Part shown: positions 1 to 7,875 of the stretch, in pieces
Position numbering within the stretch: position 1 is the first letter of the stretch
How the letters are laid out: the number at the start of each line of letters is the position of its first letter
Source: Paludibacter sp.
Lineage (GTDB): Bacteria > Bacteroidota > Bacteroidia > Bacteroidales > Paludibacteraceae
Assembly (NCBI GenBank): GCA_028691965.1
Contig: JAQUYE010000017.1
Span: forward strand, 1-43,813
Direction: 5' to 3'
Length of the DNA: 43,813 nucleotides
Made by a program: the position numbers and the translations under genes
Notes under the pieces: model-generated
Databases searched by the model: none
Told to the model about the DNA's origin: nothing
The model's input: the letters and a program-made list of their open reading frames with translations, nothing else

Positions 1-39
1 ATGCCCGAGTTAGTTCGCGTTTATGAAAACACTACTTGA
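1..39 (+). CDS. possible 3' end of an upstream gene (partial)
   Basis: Frame 1 is open from the window edge to a TGA at 37-39 and encodes a dozen residues ending in VRVYENTT. It overlaps the start of the next gene by 17 bases, the same tight overlap style seen between the next two genes. I infer the tail of an upstream operon member. There is too little sequence to name it, and chance openness over 39 bases is quite possible. Confidence 0.3.
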   Translation: MPELVRVYENTT

Positions 40-928
40 ACAGACGCTAGACCTGTGGAGGGATCAGCTGGTTGACTGGCCGCTGGCTGCTAAATTTTAC
101 GGAAGTTTGTCTTCGGTGAAGACCAGGGAGTTCGTACTCGGGGATATTCACATTGTGGCTCAGTATAATCCTGCACGTGCTGCGTCGACTACAGCTCAAA
201 CCGACCAGAAAAGTATCGCTCAACGTCCGTGTTTTCTGTGCGATTGTAATCGTCCGCCCGAACAACAGTCGGTTGATGCCGGAGAATTCTGGATTCTGCT
301 GAATCCCTTTCCTATATTCAAACAGCACTTTACACTTCCTCACAAGCAGCATACACCCCAACAGATACTGCCGTATTATGCCGACTTTCTATTCTTTGCA
401 AAAGAATTATCAGATTTTGTAGTTTTTTACAATGGACCCCGCTGTGGTGCGTCAGCTCCCGATCACCTGCATTTCCAGGCTGGTACTAAAGGGGTGTTGC
501 CCCTGGTGGATGATTACATGCGACTTCGCGATCGGCAGACCGAATGTGTTGATAGCTATAAGGATGCTGTGCTCTTGCGACTGAAAGGCATGTACAGAAA
601 GGTATTGGTGATTGAGTCGGAAACGGCCGAAGCTTCGTTGTACTTGTTCGAGCGACTCTATGCCAGTCTGCCCGGTTCCAAAAGCGAAGAGCCCATGATG
701 AATGTGGTGGGGATGTATGAAAACGGGAAGTGGATTGTATTTGTAATGCCACGAATAGCTTTTCGACCTTCACAGTATCATGCATCCGGGCAGGAGCGTT
801 TTTTGATTAGTCCGGCTGCCCTTGAAATGGCAGGGATACTTATCACACCGGTGGAAGAGCATTTCGATCGGCTTACGTGCGATACGATTGTATCCATTTA
901 TAAACAGATTAGTCCCGACGAACCATGA
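23..928 (+). CDS. DUF4922 protein, GalT/HIT-like nucleotidyltransferase fold
   Basis: This 301-residue protein matches the Bacteroidetes DUF4922 family as I know it. It has a CFLC pair near residues 70-73 and an HLHFQ motif at residues 148-152. Together these resemble the zinc-site cysteines and the active-site HxHxQ of galactose-1-phosphate uridylyltransferase and HIT-superfamily phosphorylases, so a nucleotidyl-transfer or phosphorolysis reaction on a nucleotide-sugar is plausible. The substrate is not known to me. There is no signal peptide, so it is cytoplasmic. Its stop overlaps the next start as ATGA, indicating translational coupling with the SpoIID-like gene. The family call is good; the reaction is inference. 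Confidence 0.85.
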   Translation: MKTLLEQTLDLWRDQLVDWPLAAKFYGSLSSVKTREFVLGDIHIVAQYNPARAASTTAQTDQKSIAQRPCFLCDCNRPPEQQSVDAGEFWILLNPFPIFKQHFTLPHKQHTPQQILPYYADFLFFAKELSDFVVFYNGPRCGASAPDHLHFQAGTKGVLPLVDDYMRLRDRQTECVDSYKDAVLLRLKGMYRKVLVIESETAEASLYLFERLYASLPGSKSEEPMMNVVGMYENGKWIVFVMPRIAFRPSQYHASGQERFLISPAALEMAGILITPVEEHFDRLTCDTIVSIYKQISPDEP

Positions 929-2223
929 ACGAACCTGTAATTAATGTTGGCATACTGGCTGCTGCAGAGTTGTCGTTCACACTTGAAGGTGATTTCATAG
1001 TTGGGAAGGATGTGTATACAGGTACTTTTAAAGCACTGCCTACCGGGGAAGGAATACAGGTAGGTAACCTTAGAGCTGCAGAATGGTTGTTTGAGCCAGT
1101 GAATAGCGAATCGTATTTTGAAGTACATGAGGTGGTAATCGGCGTTGACTTCCATTGGGAACGTACTGAAACACAAATTTTCAGGGGTGCCCTGAAGTTG
1201 ATTGTAGAAGAGAATCGCATCCGGTTGATTAACAGGATCGCTGCCGAAGAGTACCTTAGGAGTGTTATCTCCAGTGAAATGTCGGCAACTGCCTCGGTGG
1301 AGTTGTTAAAAGCACATGCGATACTATCACGAAGTTGGTTGCTGAAGCCTTTGGTGCAATCCGAAGGATATGCTACACCTGAGTTGATAAGTTCGTCGGC
1401 CGACAGGATTATACGCTGGTACGAGCGGGATGCACATCTTCATTTTGATGTGTGTGCTGATGACCATTGTCAGCGGTATCAGGGAATCTCCCGTGCCACT
1501 ACCCGGAATGTAAATGTGGCGGTAGAACAGACAAGAGGGCAGGTGTTGATGGAAGGCGAGCGGGTGTGTGATGCACGCTATTACAAGGCTTGTGGCGGTG
1601 TTACCGAGCGTTTTGATACCTGCTGGTCGGAAGAGAACCCGGTTTATCTGCAGCCGGTTCGCGATACTGCCGGCGAAACAGAGTTTCCGGATCTCAGTAG
1701 ATCCGAAAAGGCCCGGGAATGGATACTTTCAAGTCCGGAAGCCTTTTGCAATACTACCGATAAAAAAATTCTTTCGCAGGTCCTTAATAATTACGATCAG
1801 GAAACCACCGATTTTTACCGATGGAGCTGTAGTTATACACAGCAACAGCTTGCAGAGTTAATACACCGTAAGTCGGGGATTGACTTCGGGGATATCCTCC
1901 GGCTAAAGGCCCTTGAGCGCGGCCCATCGGGTCGCATTGCCGAACTGCAGATTGCCGGAAGTAAACGAACAGTGGTGGTTGGTAAGGAATTGGAAATTCG
2001 CAAGTGGCTTTCCGAATCACACCTCTATAGTTCAGCTTTTGTGGTTGATACATTCCCCGAAGGAGCAGAAGTTCCCGAAACCTTTTTGCTCAGGGGGGCA
2101 GGATGGGGACATGGAGTTGGCTTATGCCAGATTGGTGCTGCGGTAATGGGGGAACGTGGGTACAGTTATCAGGATATTTTAAATCATTATTTTAAACATG
2201 CAACCATCAGAAAAATCTATTAG
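925..2223 (+). CDS. SpoIID/LytB domain protein
   Basis: This 432-residue protein has the SpoIID/LytB domain. An N-terminal portion is followed by the typical 'AEEYLRSVISSEM' stretch at about residues 108-120. The C-terminal hallmark GWGHGVGLCQIGA lies around residue 395, followed by a Y-x-x-IL-x-HYF tail. In Firmicutes SpoIID is a peptidoglycan lytic transglycosylase and LytB an amidase enhancer; this organism is not a spore former. The N-terminus starts directly with MNEPVINVGIL and shows no signal peptide, which is odd for a wall-acting enzyme. It overlaps DUF4922 by 4 bases and the permease gene by 26, so the three are one operon. Function is probably in glycan cleavage or muropeptide handling, but this is inferred. 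Confidence 0.88.
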   Translation: MNEPVINVGILAAAELSFTLEGDFIVGKDVYTGTFKALPTGEGIQVGNLRAAEWLFEPVNSESYFEVHEVVIGVDFHWERTETQIFRGALKLIVEENRIRLINRIAAEEYLRSVISSEMSATASVELLKAHAILSRSWLLKPLVQSEGYATPELISSSADRIIRWYERDAHLHFDVCADDHCQRYQGISRATTRNVNVAVEQTRGQVLMEGERVCDARYYKACGGVTERFDTCWSEENPVYLQPVRDTAGETEFPDLSRSEKAREWILSSPEAFCNTTDKKILSQVLNNYDQETTDFYRWSCSYTQQQLAELIHRKSGIDFGDILRLKALERGPSGRIAELQIAGSKRTVVVGKELEIRKWLSESHLYSSAFVVDTFPEGAEVPETFLLRGAGWGHGVGLCQIGAAVMGERGYSYQDILNHYFKHATIRKIY

Positions 2224-3475
2224 TCCCTGGAAATGGGTCCCGACCCTTTATTTTGCACAAGGAATTCCTTACGTAATTGTAATGACAGTGTCGGTGATCA
2301 TGTACAAACGTTTCGGGGTGTCGAATACAAATATAGCTCTTTACACAAGTTGGCTATACCTGCCCTGGGTGATTAAACCTTTCTGGAGCCCCGTGGTGGA
2401 TATGTTCAAGACCAAACGTTGGTGGATAATTTCGATGCAATTGTTGATGGGTGCCGGCTTTGCGGGGATTGCCCTTCTCATACCCATGCCCTTTTACCTT
2501 CAGGCAACCCTGGCCGTGTTTTGGCTGATGGCCTTCAGTTCGGCTACCCACGATGTGGCCGCTGACGGATTCTACATGCTGGCGCTGGATGAAGGTAAGC
2601 AATCGTTTTTTGTAGGGATTCGGAGTCTTTTCTACCGTATTGCAATGATAACCGGACAAGGTGCGTTGATCGTGTTTGCCGGGGCGATGGAACGCGTTAC
2701 AGGAAATATCCGGTTTGCCTGGACCATTACCTTCTTTGTTATTTTCGGACTCTTCCTGCTGATTATGATGTATCATCGCTTTGCATTACCAAAACCGGAT
2801 ACGGATATGCAACAGGATAAGGTGGATAATAATCAGGTGATGAAAGAGTTTGGAATTACTTTCCTGTCGTTTTTTAAGAAACAAGGCATTGTGCTTTCCA
2901 TTCTTTTCTTACTTATATACCGATTGGGAGAGGCGATGCTGGTAAAGCTGGCGCAGCCTTTTATGCTGGATCCGGTAGAACTGGGCGGTTTGGGTCTCAG
3001 TACCGAACAAATCGGACTTGCCTATGGGATGGTTGGTGTTGCAGCTCTTGTTGCAGGAGGAATTCTCGGGGGACTTGCAATTGCGTGGAAAGGATTAAAG
3101 TTCTGGATGTTACCTATGGCCCTGGCTATTACACTACCCAACCTTAGCTATGTGTACCTGGCAGTCTTTCAGCCCGCCAGTTACCTGACAGTACTTGTGT
3201 GTGTGGCAATTGAACAATTTGGCTATGGCTTCGGCTTTGCAGCCTTTTTGATGTATATGATACGTATGGCCGACGGGGTACATAAGACTGCGCATTATGC
3301 TTTTGCTTCTGGCTTCATGGCATTGGGAATGATGCTGCCGGGGATGATGGCAGGCTGGCTTCAGGAGCAGGTTGGATATCAGTGGTTCTTTATAATTGTG
3401 ATGTTGCTGGCTATTCCTACGCTGTTGATTGCATCGATTGTAAAGGTAGAACCCGGATTTGGTAAGAAGAAATAA
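2198..3475 (+). CDS. AmpG-like MFS permease
   Basis: This is a 425-residue polytopic membrane protein with about twelve hydrophobic segments. The N-terminal region (ISPWKWVPTLYFAQGIPY, then KPFWSPVVDMF) is typical of the AmpG/acetyl-CoA-transporter branch of the major facilitator superfamily. AmpG proteins import anhydro-muropeptides across the inner membrane for cell-wall recycling. Here the role is inferred from family likeness and from the overlapping SpoIID-like gene upstream. The ATG at 2198 lies inside the end of the SpoIID gene, a usual coupled arrangement. The real substrate could be another small solute. Confidence 0.82.
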   Translation: MQPSEKSISPWKWVPTLYFAQGIPYVIVMTVSVIMYKRFGVSNTNIALYTSWLYLPWVIKPFWSPVVDMFKTKRWWIISMQLLMGAGFAGIALLIPMPFYLQATLAVFWLMAFSSATHDVAADGFYMLALDEGKQSFFVGIRSLFYRIAMITGQGALIVFAGAMERVTGNIRFAWTITFFVIFGLFLLIMMYHRFALPKPDTDMQQDKVDNNQVMKEFGITFLSFFKKQGIVLSILFLLIYRLGEAMLVKLAQPFMLDPVELGGLGLSTEQIGLAYGMVGVAALVAGGILGGLAIAWKGLKFWMLPMALAITLPNLSYVYLAVFQPASYLTVLVCVAIEQFGYGFGFAAFLMYMIRMADGVHKTAHYAFASGFMALGMMLPGMMAGWLQEQVGYQWFFIIVMLLAIPTLLIASIVKVEPGFGKKK

Positions 3476-3486
3476 ATTTTTTTGAG

Positions 3487-3494
3487 TATTTTTG
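3487..3494 (+). promoter_or_regulatory. Bacteroidetes -7 box upstream of tyrA
   Basis: TATTTTTG matches the Bacteroidetes sigma-ABfr -7 consensus TAnnTTTG and sits 21 bases upstream of the tyrA ATG, after the permease stop. No convincing TTTG -33 box lies at the standard 19-21 base gap. Confidence 0.6.
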
Positions 3495-3515
3495 CTCCCG
3501 ATTAATAGATAGATA

Positions 3516-4289
3516 ATGAAGATTCTGATACTCGGTGCCGGTAAAATGGGCACATTCTTAACGGATGTCTTGTGTTTTCAACACGAGGTAGCCTTGTTTG
3601 ATACGGATCCTAAACGCCTTCGTTTTGTGTTCAATACCTTACGTATGACCCATTACGAGGAGATACAGGAGTTTCAGCCTGAACTGGTTATTAATTGTGT
3701 TACCCTGAAATATACGATAGAGGCATTTAAAAAGGTACTTCCTTTTTTGCCTGCCGGCTGTATTTTGTCGGATATCGCGTCGGTGAAGACCGGCCTGAAG
3801 GAGTTTTACGCAGAAACAAAGATGCGGTATGTATCCACACACCCAATGTTTGGACCAACCTTTGCCACGCTGGACAACCTGAGTTCGCAGAGTGCGATTA
3901 TTATCTCAGAGTCGGATCACATGGGTAAGGCCTTCTTCAAGGATATGTATGGTTCGTTGCGCCTGAATATCTTTGAGTATACATTTGAGGAGCATGATGA
4001 GACTATTGCCTATTCGCTTTCGATTCCGTTTGCCTCGACTCTTGTGTTTGCTTCGGTGATGCGGCATCAGGAGGCACCGGGTACCACCTTTAAGCGACAT
4101 ATGGACATTGCCAAGGGCTTGCTTTCGGAGGATGATTATTTGTTGACCGAAATTCTCTTTAACCCTTATACTCCACGACAAGTGGAGAATATTCGAGAGG
4201 AATTAAAATCACTGTTGGATATGATCGAAAAAAGAGATACCTTAGCCATGAAGGAGTTTTTGAAGAAAGTAAGAGGAAATATAGCATAA
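3516..4289 (+). CDS. tyrA: prephenate dehydrogenase
   Basis: This 257-residue protein is a TyrA-type prephenate dehydrogenase of tyrosine biosynthesis: prephenate plus NAD(P)+ to 4-hydroxyphenylpyruvate. A Rossmann glycine motif GAGKMG lies at residues 7-12. The substrate-region THPMFGPTFA follows in mid-protein, and the helical C-terminal dimer domain is present. No chorismate mutase or ACT domain is fused, and the other aromatic pathway genes are not adjacent. It has its own -7 box immediately upstream and probably drives the small winged-helix gene that follows after 19 bases. Confidence 0.88.
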   Translation: MKILILGAGKMGTFLTDVLCFQHEVALFDTDPKRLRFVFNTLRMTHYEEIQEFQPELVINCVTLKYTIEAFKKVLPFLPAGCILSDIASVKTGLKEFYAETKMRYVSTHPMFGPTFATLDNLSSQSAIIISESDHMGKAFFKDMYGSLRLNIFEYTFEEHDETIAYSLSIPFASTLVFASVMRHQEAPGTTFKRHMDIAKGLLSEDDYLLTEILFNPYTPRQVENIREELKSLLDMIEKRDTLAMKEFLKKVRGNIA

Positions 4290-4308
4290 CAATAAAAAAT
4301 TCAGAGAT

Positions 4309-4488
4309 ATGGAAACGAAAGACAAAGTATTGGATGCAATGAAAGCTGCCGGTAAACCGGTGAAAGCCGGTGAACTGGCTGAAATGATTGGTCTGGATAA
4401 GAAAGAAGTGGATAAAGCCATGAAAATATTGAAAACCGAAGGTGCCATCGAATCTCCTAAAGTGTGTTTTTGGCAGCCTAAGGCTTAA
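4309..4488 (+). CDS. 59-residue winged-helix protein
   Basis: An ATG at 4309 opens a 59-codon frame ending TAA at 4486-4488. The protein has a compact helix-turn-helix pattern: KVLDAMKAAGKPVKAGELAEMIG, then DKKEVDKAMKILKTEGAI, then a short beta tail ending FWQPKA. This looks like a stand-alone winged helix of the MarR/DprA-like type, with the second helix pair as recognition element. It is basic and cytoplasmic. It lies 19 bases after tyrA and 14 before the sigma-54 activator, so it is likely cotranscribed. No enzymatic domain is present; DNA binding is inferred from fold pattern only. Confidence 0.75.
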   Translation: METKDKVLDAMKAAGKPVKAGELAEMIGLDKKEVDKAMKILKTEGAIESPKVCFWQPKA

Positions 4489-4502
4489 TCGAAGTAGTAA
4501 GT

Positions 4503-5753
4503 ATGCAATATTCAGAAATACAAGCGGCTAAACAGCGCTACTCTATCATTGGTAATTCAGAATTGCTCAATAGGGCAATTGATATTGCTGTTCAGGTAGC
4601 AGCAACCGACTTGTCGGTACTGATAACAGGTGAAAGTGGTGTGGGGAAGGAGACTTTTCCTCAGATTATTCACCAGTACAGTCACCGTAAGCATGGTCCG
4701 TATATCCCTGTCAATTGTGGCGCTATCCCGGAGGGTACCATTGATTCTGAATTATTTGGTCATGAAAAAGGATCATTTACCGGGGCTACCGGCGACAGAA
4801 AAGGATATTTTGAAGTAGCCGACGGAGGTACTATCTTTTTGGACGAAGTAGGTGAGTTACCACTTTCCACACAGGTTCGTTTGCTTAGGGTACTGGAGAC
4901 CGGGGAGTTTATAAAGGTAGGATCGTCGAAGATTCTGAAGACTAACGTGCGTGTTGTTGCTGCTACTAATATGGTGATGACGCAGGCAATTCGTGATGGA
5001 CGATTCAGGGAAGATTTGTACTACCGGCTAAATACTGTTCCTATTTTTGTTCCGCCTTTACGTGACAGGAAGGAAGATGTAGTGCTTTTGTTTAGAAAGT
5101 TTGCTTCCGATTTTGCCGATAAGTACCGTATGCCTCCCGTAAAGCTTACTGACGAGGCTAAGGTTATGCTCACAAATTATTACTGGCATGGTAATATAAG
5201 GCAATTGAAAAATATAACCGAACAGATTTCGGTGATTGAACAACAGCGGGAAATTACTCCGCAGATTCTGAAAGCTTATCTTCCGAACGAAGACGTGGAG
5301 CGCTTACCGGCAATTTTCTCCTCGCATATCGATCATAAAACCTTCAACAGTGAGCGGGAAATATTGTACCAGGTATTGTTTGATATGAAGAAGGACATGA
5401 ACGACCTTAAAAAGCTGGTGCACGAAATAATGAGTGGTCAGCATCAGGGAGCGACAAGCTATCCGGATAATTCTGAAGTGTTCTTCGCCAAAAGAGATGC
5501 TGAACGCCAGGAGAAGGCCTTTCTCCATCCATCGACCTACGATGCAGTAGACGATGATCTCGGTTACCAGGAGGCTGAGGAATTCGACGAGGTTGAAACC
5601 ACACCTGTACCGACGAGTCTGGAGGATATGGAAAAACAAATGATACGTAAAACTCTGGAAAAACACCGGGGAAGAAGAAAAGCAGCCGCTGAAGAATTAA
5701 AAATATCTGAACGTACGCTTTACCGAAAAATAAAAGAATATGGAATTGAATAA
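4503..5753 (+). CDS. sigma-54-dependent transcriptional activator, Fis-type HTH
   Basis: This 416-residue bacterial enhancer-binding protein has an AAA+ domain with Walker A GESGVGKE at about 43-50, the sigma-54 contact loop as GSFTGA near 90-95, and Walker B GGTIFLDEVGEL near 107-118. An arginine-finger region and a C-terminal Fis helix-turn-helix (GRRKAAAEELKISERTLYRKI) follow. There is no N-terminal receiver, GAF or PAS domain: the AAA+ domain starts almost at once. An acidic linker of about 90 residues separates it from the HTH. Its 3' end overlaps lptE by 14 bases, tying it to envelope genes. Targets and signal are unknown. Confidence 0.92.
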   Translation: MQYSEIQAAKQRYSIIGNSELLNRAIDIAVQVAATDLSVLITGESGVGKETFPQIIHQYSHRKHGPYIPVNCGAIPEGTIDSELFGHEKGSFTGATGDRKGYFEVADGGTIFLDEVGELPLSTQVRLLRVLETGEFIKVGSSKILKTNVRVVAATNMVMTQAIRDGRFREDLYYRLNTVPIFVPPLRDRKEDVVLLFRKFASDFADKYRMPPVKLTDEAKVMLTNYYWHGNIRQLKNITEQISVIEQQREITPQILKAYLPNEDVERLPAIFSSHIDHKTFNSEREILYQVLFDMKKDMNDLKKLVHEIMSGQHQGATSYPDNSEVFFAKRDAERQEKAFLHPSTYDAVDDDLGYQEAEEFDEVETTPVPTSLEDMEKQMIRKTLEKHRGRRKAAAEELKISERTLYRKIKEYGIE

Positions 5754-6258
5754 AGGGTATCGTTTTTTACTCCTGCTGGGAATTATCGCCTTGTTGAACG
5801 GATGCAGTCTGAACCTGACATTTAACGGTGCCTCCATCGATTATACCAAGGTGCAGTCGATATCGATAGCCGATTATAATAATGTGGCAGAATTAATTCA
5901 TCCTCCGTTGGCTCAGGAATTCTCGGAGCGACTTAGGGATAAGTACTCCAAGCAGACGCGACTAAAACTGCTGAAGACAGGGGGAGATATGCACCTGGAA
6001 GGAGAGATAGTTGACTATATGTTAACTCCAATGTCGGTTGGACAAGACAACTATGCTCCCGAGACAAAACTCACATTGACCATCAACGTGCGCTTTGTGA
6101 ACAACAAAAACCAGGAAGAGGATTTTGAAAAACAATATACCTCCTTTAGGGCATTCGATAGTAATCTGTTGCTGAACGATGTACAAGATCAATTACTCGT
6201 GGAAATGATTGAGGAGATTGCTGACAATATATATAATGACACGGTAGCCCGTTGGTAA
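5740..6258 (+). CDS. lptE: LptE-family LPS assembly lipoprotein
   Basis: This 172-residue lipoprotein has a signal peptide ending in lipobox LNGC, with the acylated Cys at residue 22. The mature part follows the Bacteroidetes LptE pattern (TFNGASIDYTKVQSISI, then PPLAQEFSERLRDKY). LptE plugs the LptD barrel and helps insert lipopolysaccharide into the outer membrane. It begins inside the sigma-54 activator gene and is followed 9 bases later by a conserved unknown and then secG, an order typical of Bacteroidales. Confidence 0.88.
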   Translation: MELNKGYRFLLLLGIIALLNGCSLNLTFNGASIDYTKVQSISIADYNNVAELIHPPLAQEFSERLRDKYSKQTRLKLLKTGGDMHLEGEIVDYMLTPMSVGQDNYAPETKLTLTINVRFVNNKNQEEDFEKQYTSFRAFDSNLLLNDVQDQLLVEMIEEIADNIYNDTVARW

Positions 6259-6267
6259 GAGGAAGCG

Positions 6268-6855
6268 ATGACATCAGATGAATTGATAGTGTTGGTTGAA
6301 AGTCCGTCGTTAGTAGAAGCGGCGCATGAGCCGGACCTGCGTGACTGGGTTAAGCAATACCCATATTTCAGTCAGGCACGTATGTTGTGGCTTCGTTCGG
6401 CTCTGTTAGCAACCGGAGGTTCGGTTCGTGAAGAGGAGCTGGAGGCTGCAGCGCTGCAGGTCAACGATTTGCGTCAGCTGTTTTTTTATCTTTATCCCGA
6501 AATGTTGTTGTCGGCAGAGCCGACCGGGTTTCAGCGTTCCGAACGCTATACCGGAAGTTATTTTGACATCCTTGATGCAGCCAATGCAGAAGGAGGTGAA
6601 ACCAATGAATCGCTTCGTAAAATTGCACAACGATTGAAGGAGTCGCGCAGCATGATGCAGAAGTCAGAACCCCCTGCAGTTCAGTTAACTGAAACGGATG
6701 AGATGGAGCAACAGGTACGCAGGCTAATACAGGATGCCAACTACCGGGGTGCGATTGAAATATTGAAGCAATTAAATTTGATTAATCCGAAAAAAAGTAT
6801 TTACTTTGCAGACCAAATTCGGTTTTTGGAGAAAATCATTGAAAATATATACTAA
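6268..6855 (+). CDS. conserved Bacteroidales protein of unknown function
   Basis: This 195-residue soluble, largely helical protein has no signal peptide. It contains a WVKQYPYFSQARMLWLR segment near residues 27-43. A C-terminal helical pair (EMEQQVRRLIQDANYRGAIEILKQLNLINPKKSIYFADQ, broken here as separate helices) resembles a single TPR-like hairpin. I recognise the gene as a conserved neighbour of lptE and secG in Bacteroidales but know no function. It sits 9 bases after lptE and 12 before secG, so it is part of the same operon. A scaffold role at the envelope is speculation. Confidence 0.7.
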   Translation: MTSDELIVLVESPSLVEAAHEPDLRDWVKQYPYFSQARMLWLRSALLATGGSVREEELEAAALQVNDLRQLFFYLYPEMLLSAEPTGFQRSERYTGSYFDILDAANAEGGETNESLRKIAQRLKESRSMMQKSEPPAVQLTETDEMEQQVRRLIQDANYRGAIEILKQLNLINPKKSIYFADQIRFLEKIIENIY

Positions 6856-6867
6856 TATACCGTTAAT

Positions 6868-7233
6868 ATGTACACTTTTTTTATCATTCTTGTTGTTATA
6901 TCAGCTATCTTACTGACCCTTCTGGTATTGGTTCAAAACTCTAAAGGAGGTGGACTTGCGGCCGGTTTTGCATCTACAAATCAGGTTATGGGTGTTCGCA
7001 AAACAACTGATTTTCTTGAAAAGGCTACCTGGACGCTGGTGATTGCATTGGTTGTTTTCTCGGTGGCAGCCGTAGGTTTCCGTAATGATGGTGTGAGAGC
7101 CGATGAATCTGAAATTAAAGACGTTTATCAGGAAGCTCAGCAAGCTCTTCCTTCGACAGCTAATCCCGGATTCGGCGAACAGACTGAAGGAGAAGCAACT
7201 GAAGCAACAGAAGAAACGACCGGACAGCAATAA
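6868..7233 (+). CDS. secG: preprotein translocase subunit SecG
   Basis: This 121-residue protein has two transmembrane segments (residues about 2-20 and 52-71) around the conserved loop LVQNSKGGGLAAGFAS with VMGVRKTTDFLEKATW. These are hallmarks of SecG, the accessory subunit of the SecYEG channel. The acidic, Thr/Glu-rich C-terminal tail is longer than in enterobacteria and is usual in Bacteroidetes. It is the last gene before a hairpin terminator. Confidence 0.93.
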   Translation: MYTFFIILVVISAILLTLLVLVQNSKGGGLAAGFASTNQVMGVRKTTDFLEKATWTLVIALVVFSVAAVGFRNDGVRADESEIKDVYQEAQQALPSTANPGFGEQTEGEATEATEETTGQQ

Positions 7234-7254
7234 GCCGACTGAATTATATACTAT

Positions 7255-7290
7255 AAGCGTATCAAAGTAATTTGATGCGCTTTATTTTTA
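7255..7290 (+). terminator. rho-independent terminator after secG
   Basis: A 12-base stem (AAGCGTATCAAA with TTTGATGCGCTT, one T-G pair) and GTAA loop is followed by a T-rich run broken by single A residues. It sits 21 bases after the secG stop and ends just before the GTG of the next gene, so it may be partial or attenuating. Confidence 0.65.
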
Positions 7291-7299
7291 GTTACTACC

Positions 7300-7875
7300 G
7301 TGTTACAAATCGACGATACAATTATTAGCTTTGACGTGCTCGACGAGCAGTTTGTCTGCGATCTGGCCTCCTGTAAGGGGGCTTGCTGCGTGGAGGGAGA
7401 TGCCGGTGCACCGCTAACTGAAACTGAAATAGGCAAGCTGGAAGAGTTGCTGCCTCTTATAATGGACGATCTGCCCGAAGTTTCGCGGGAAGTTATCAGC
7501 CGGCAGGGAGTATTCTACATTGATGAGGACAACGAACCGGTGACTTCTATTGTGGATGGGCGGGAATGTGTATTTGCCTACACGGATAAGGGAGTATGGA
7601 AATGTGCGGTTGAAAAGGCATACCGGGAAGGTAAAACGGATTTTATTAAACCTCTTTCTTGTCACCTTTATCCGGTACGCGTGAAGCAATACGACAGTTT
7701 TCGTGCTGTGAACTACCAGCGCTGGAAAATATGTGAATGTGCAGTTGCAAACGGGACGAGACTTAAAGTTCCGGTATATCGTTTTCTGAAAGAACCGCTG
7801 ATAAGAGCTTTCGGTAAAGAATGGTATCAGCAGCTGGATATTGCGGCCAAAGAACTTAAACAATCCGACAAATGA
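7300..7875 (+). CDS. DUF3109 Cys-cluster protein
   Basis: This 191-residue protein uses a GTG start; the family's N-terminus (LQIDDTIISFDVLDE) begins right there. A cysteine cluster CDLASCKGACC at residues 20-30 and further cysteines (ECVFAY, WKCAVEKA, LSCHLYPVR, KICECA) fit DUF3109/YkgJ-like metal-binding proteins, probably holding zinc or an iron-sulphur site. The activity is unknown. It overlaps cinA by 4 bases (ATGA), so the two are coupled. Confidence 0.85.
   Translation: MLQIDDTIISFDVLDEQFVCDLASCKGACCVEGDAGAPLTETEIGKLEELLPLIMDDLPEVSREVISRQGVFYIDEDNEPVTSIVDGRECVFAYTDKGVWKCAVEKAYREGKTDFIKPLSCHLYPVRVKQYDSFRAVNYQRWKICECAVANGTRLKVPVYRFLKEPLIRAFGKEWYQQLDIAAKELKQSDK

Noticed and set aside
5304-5666. 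Antisense open frame of 120 codons in the sigma-54 activator
   Set aside because: Shadow of a real gene; no promoter, no ribosome site and no recognisable protein.
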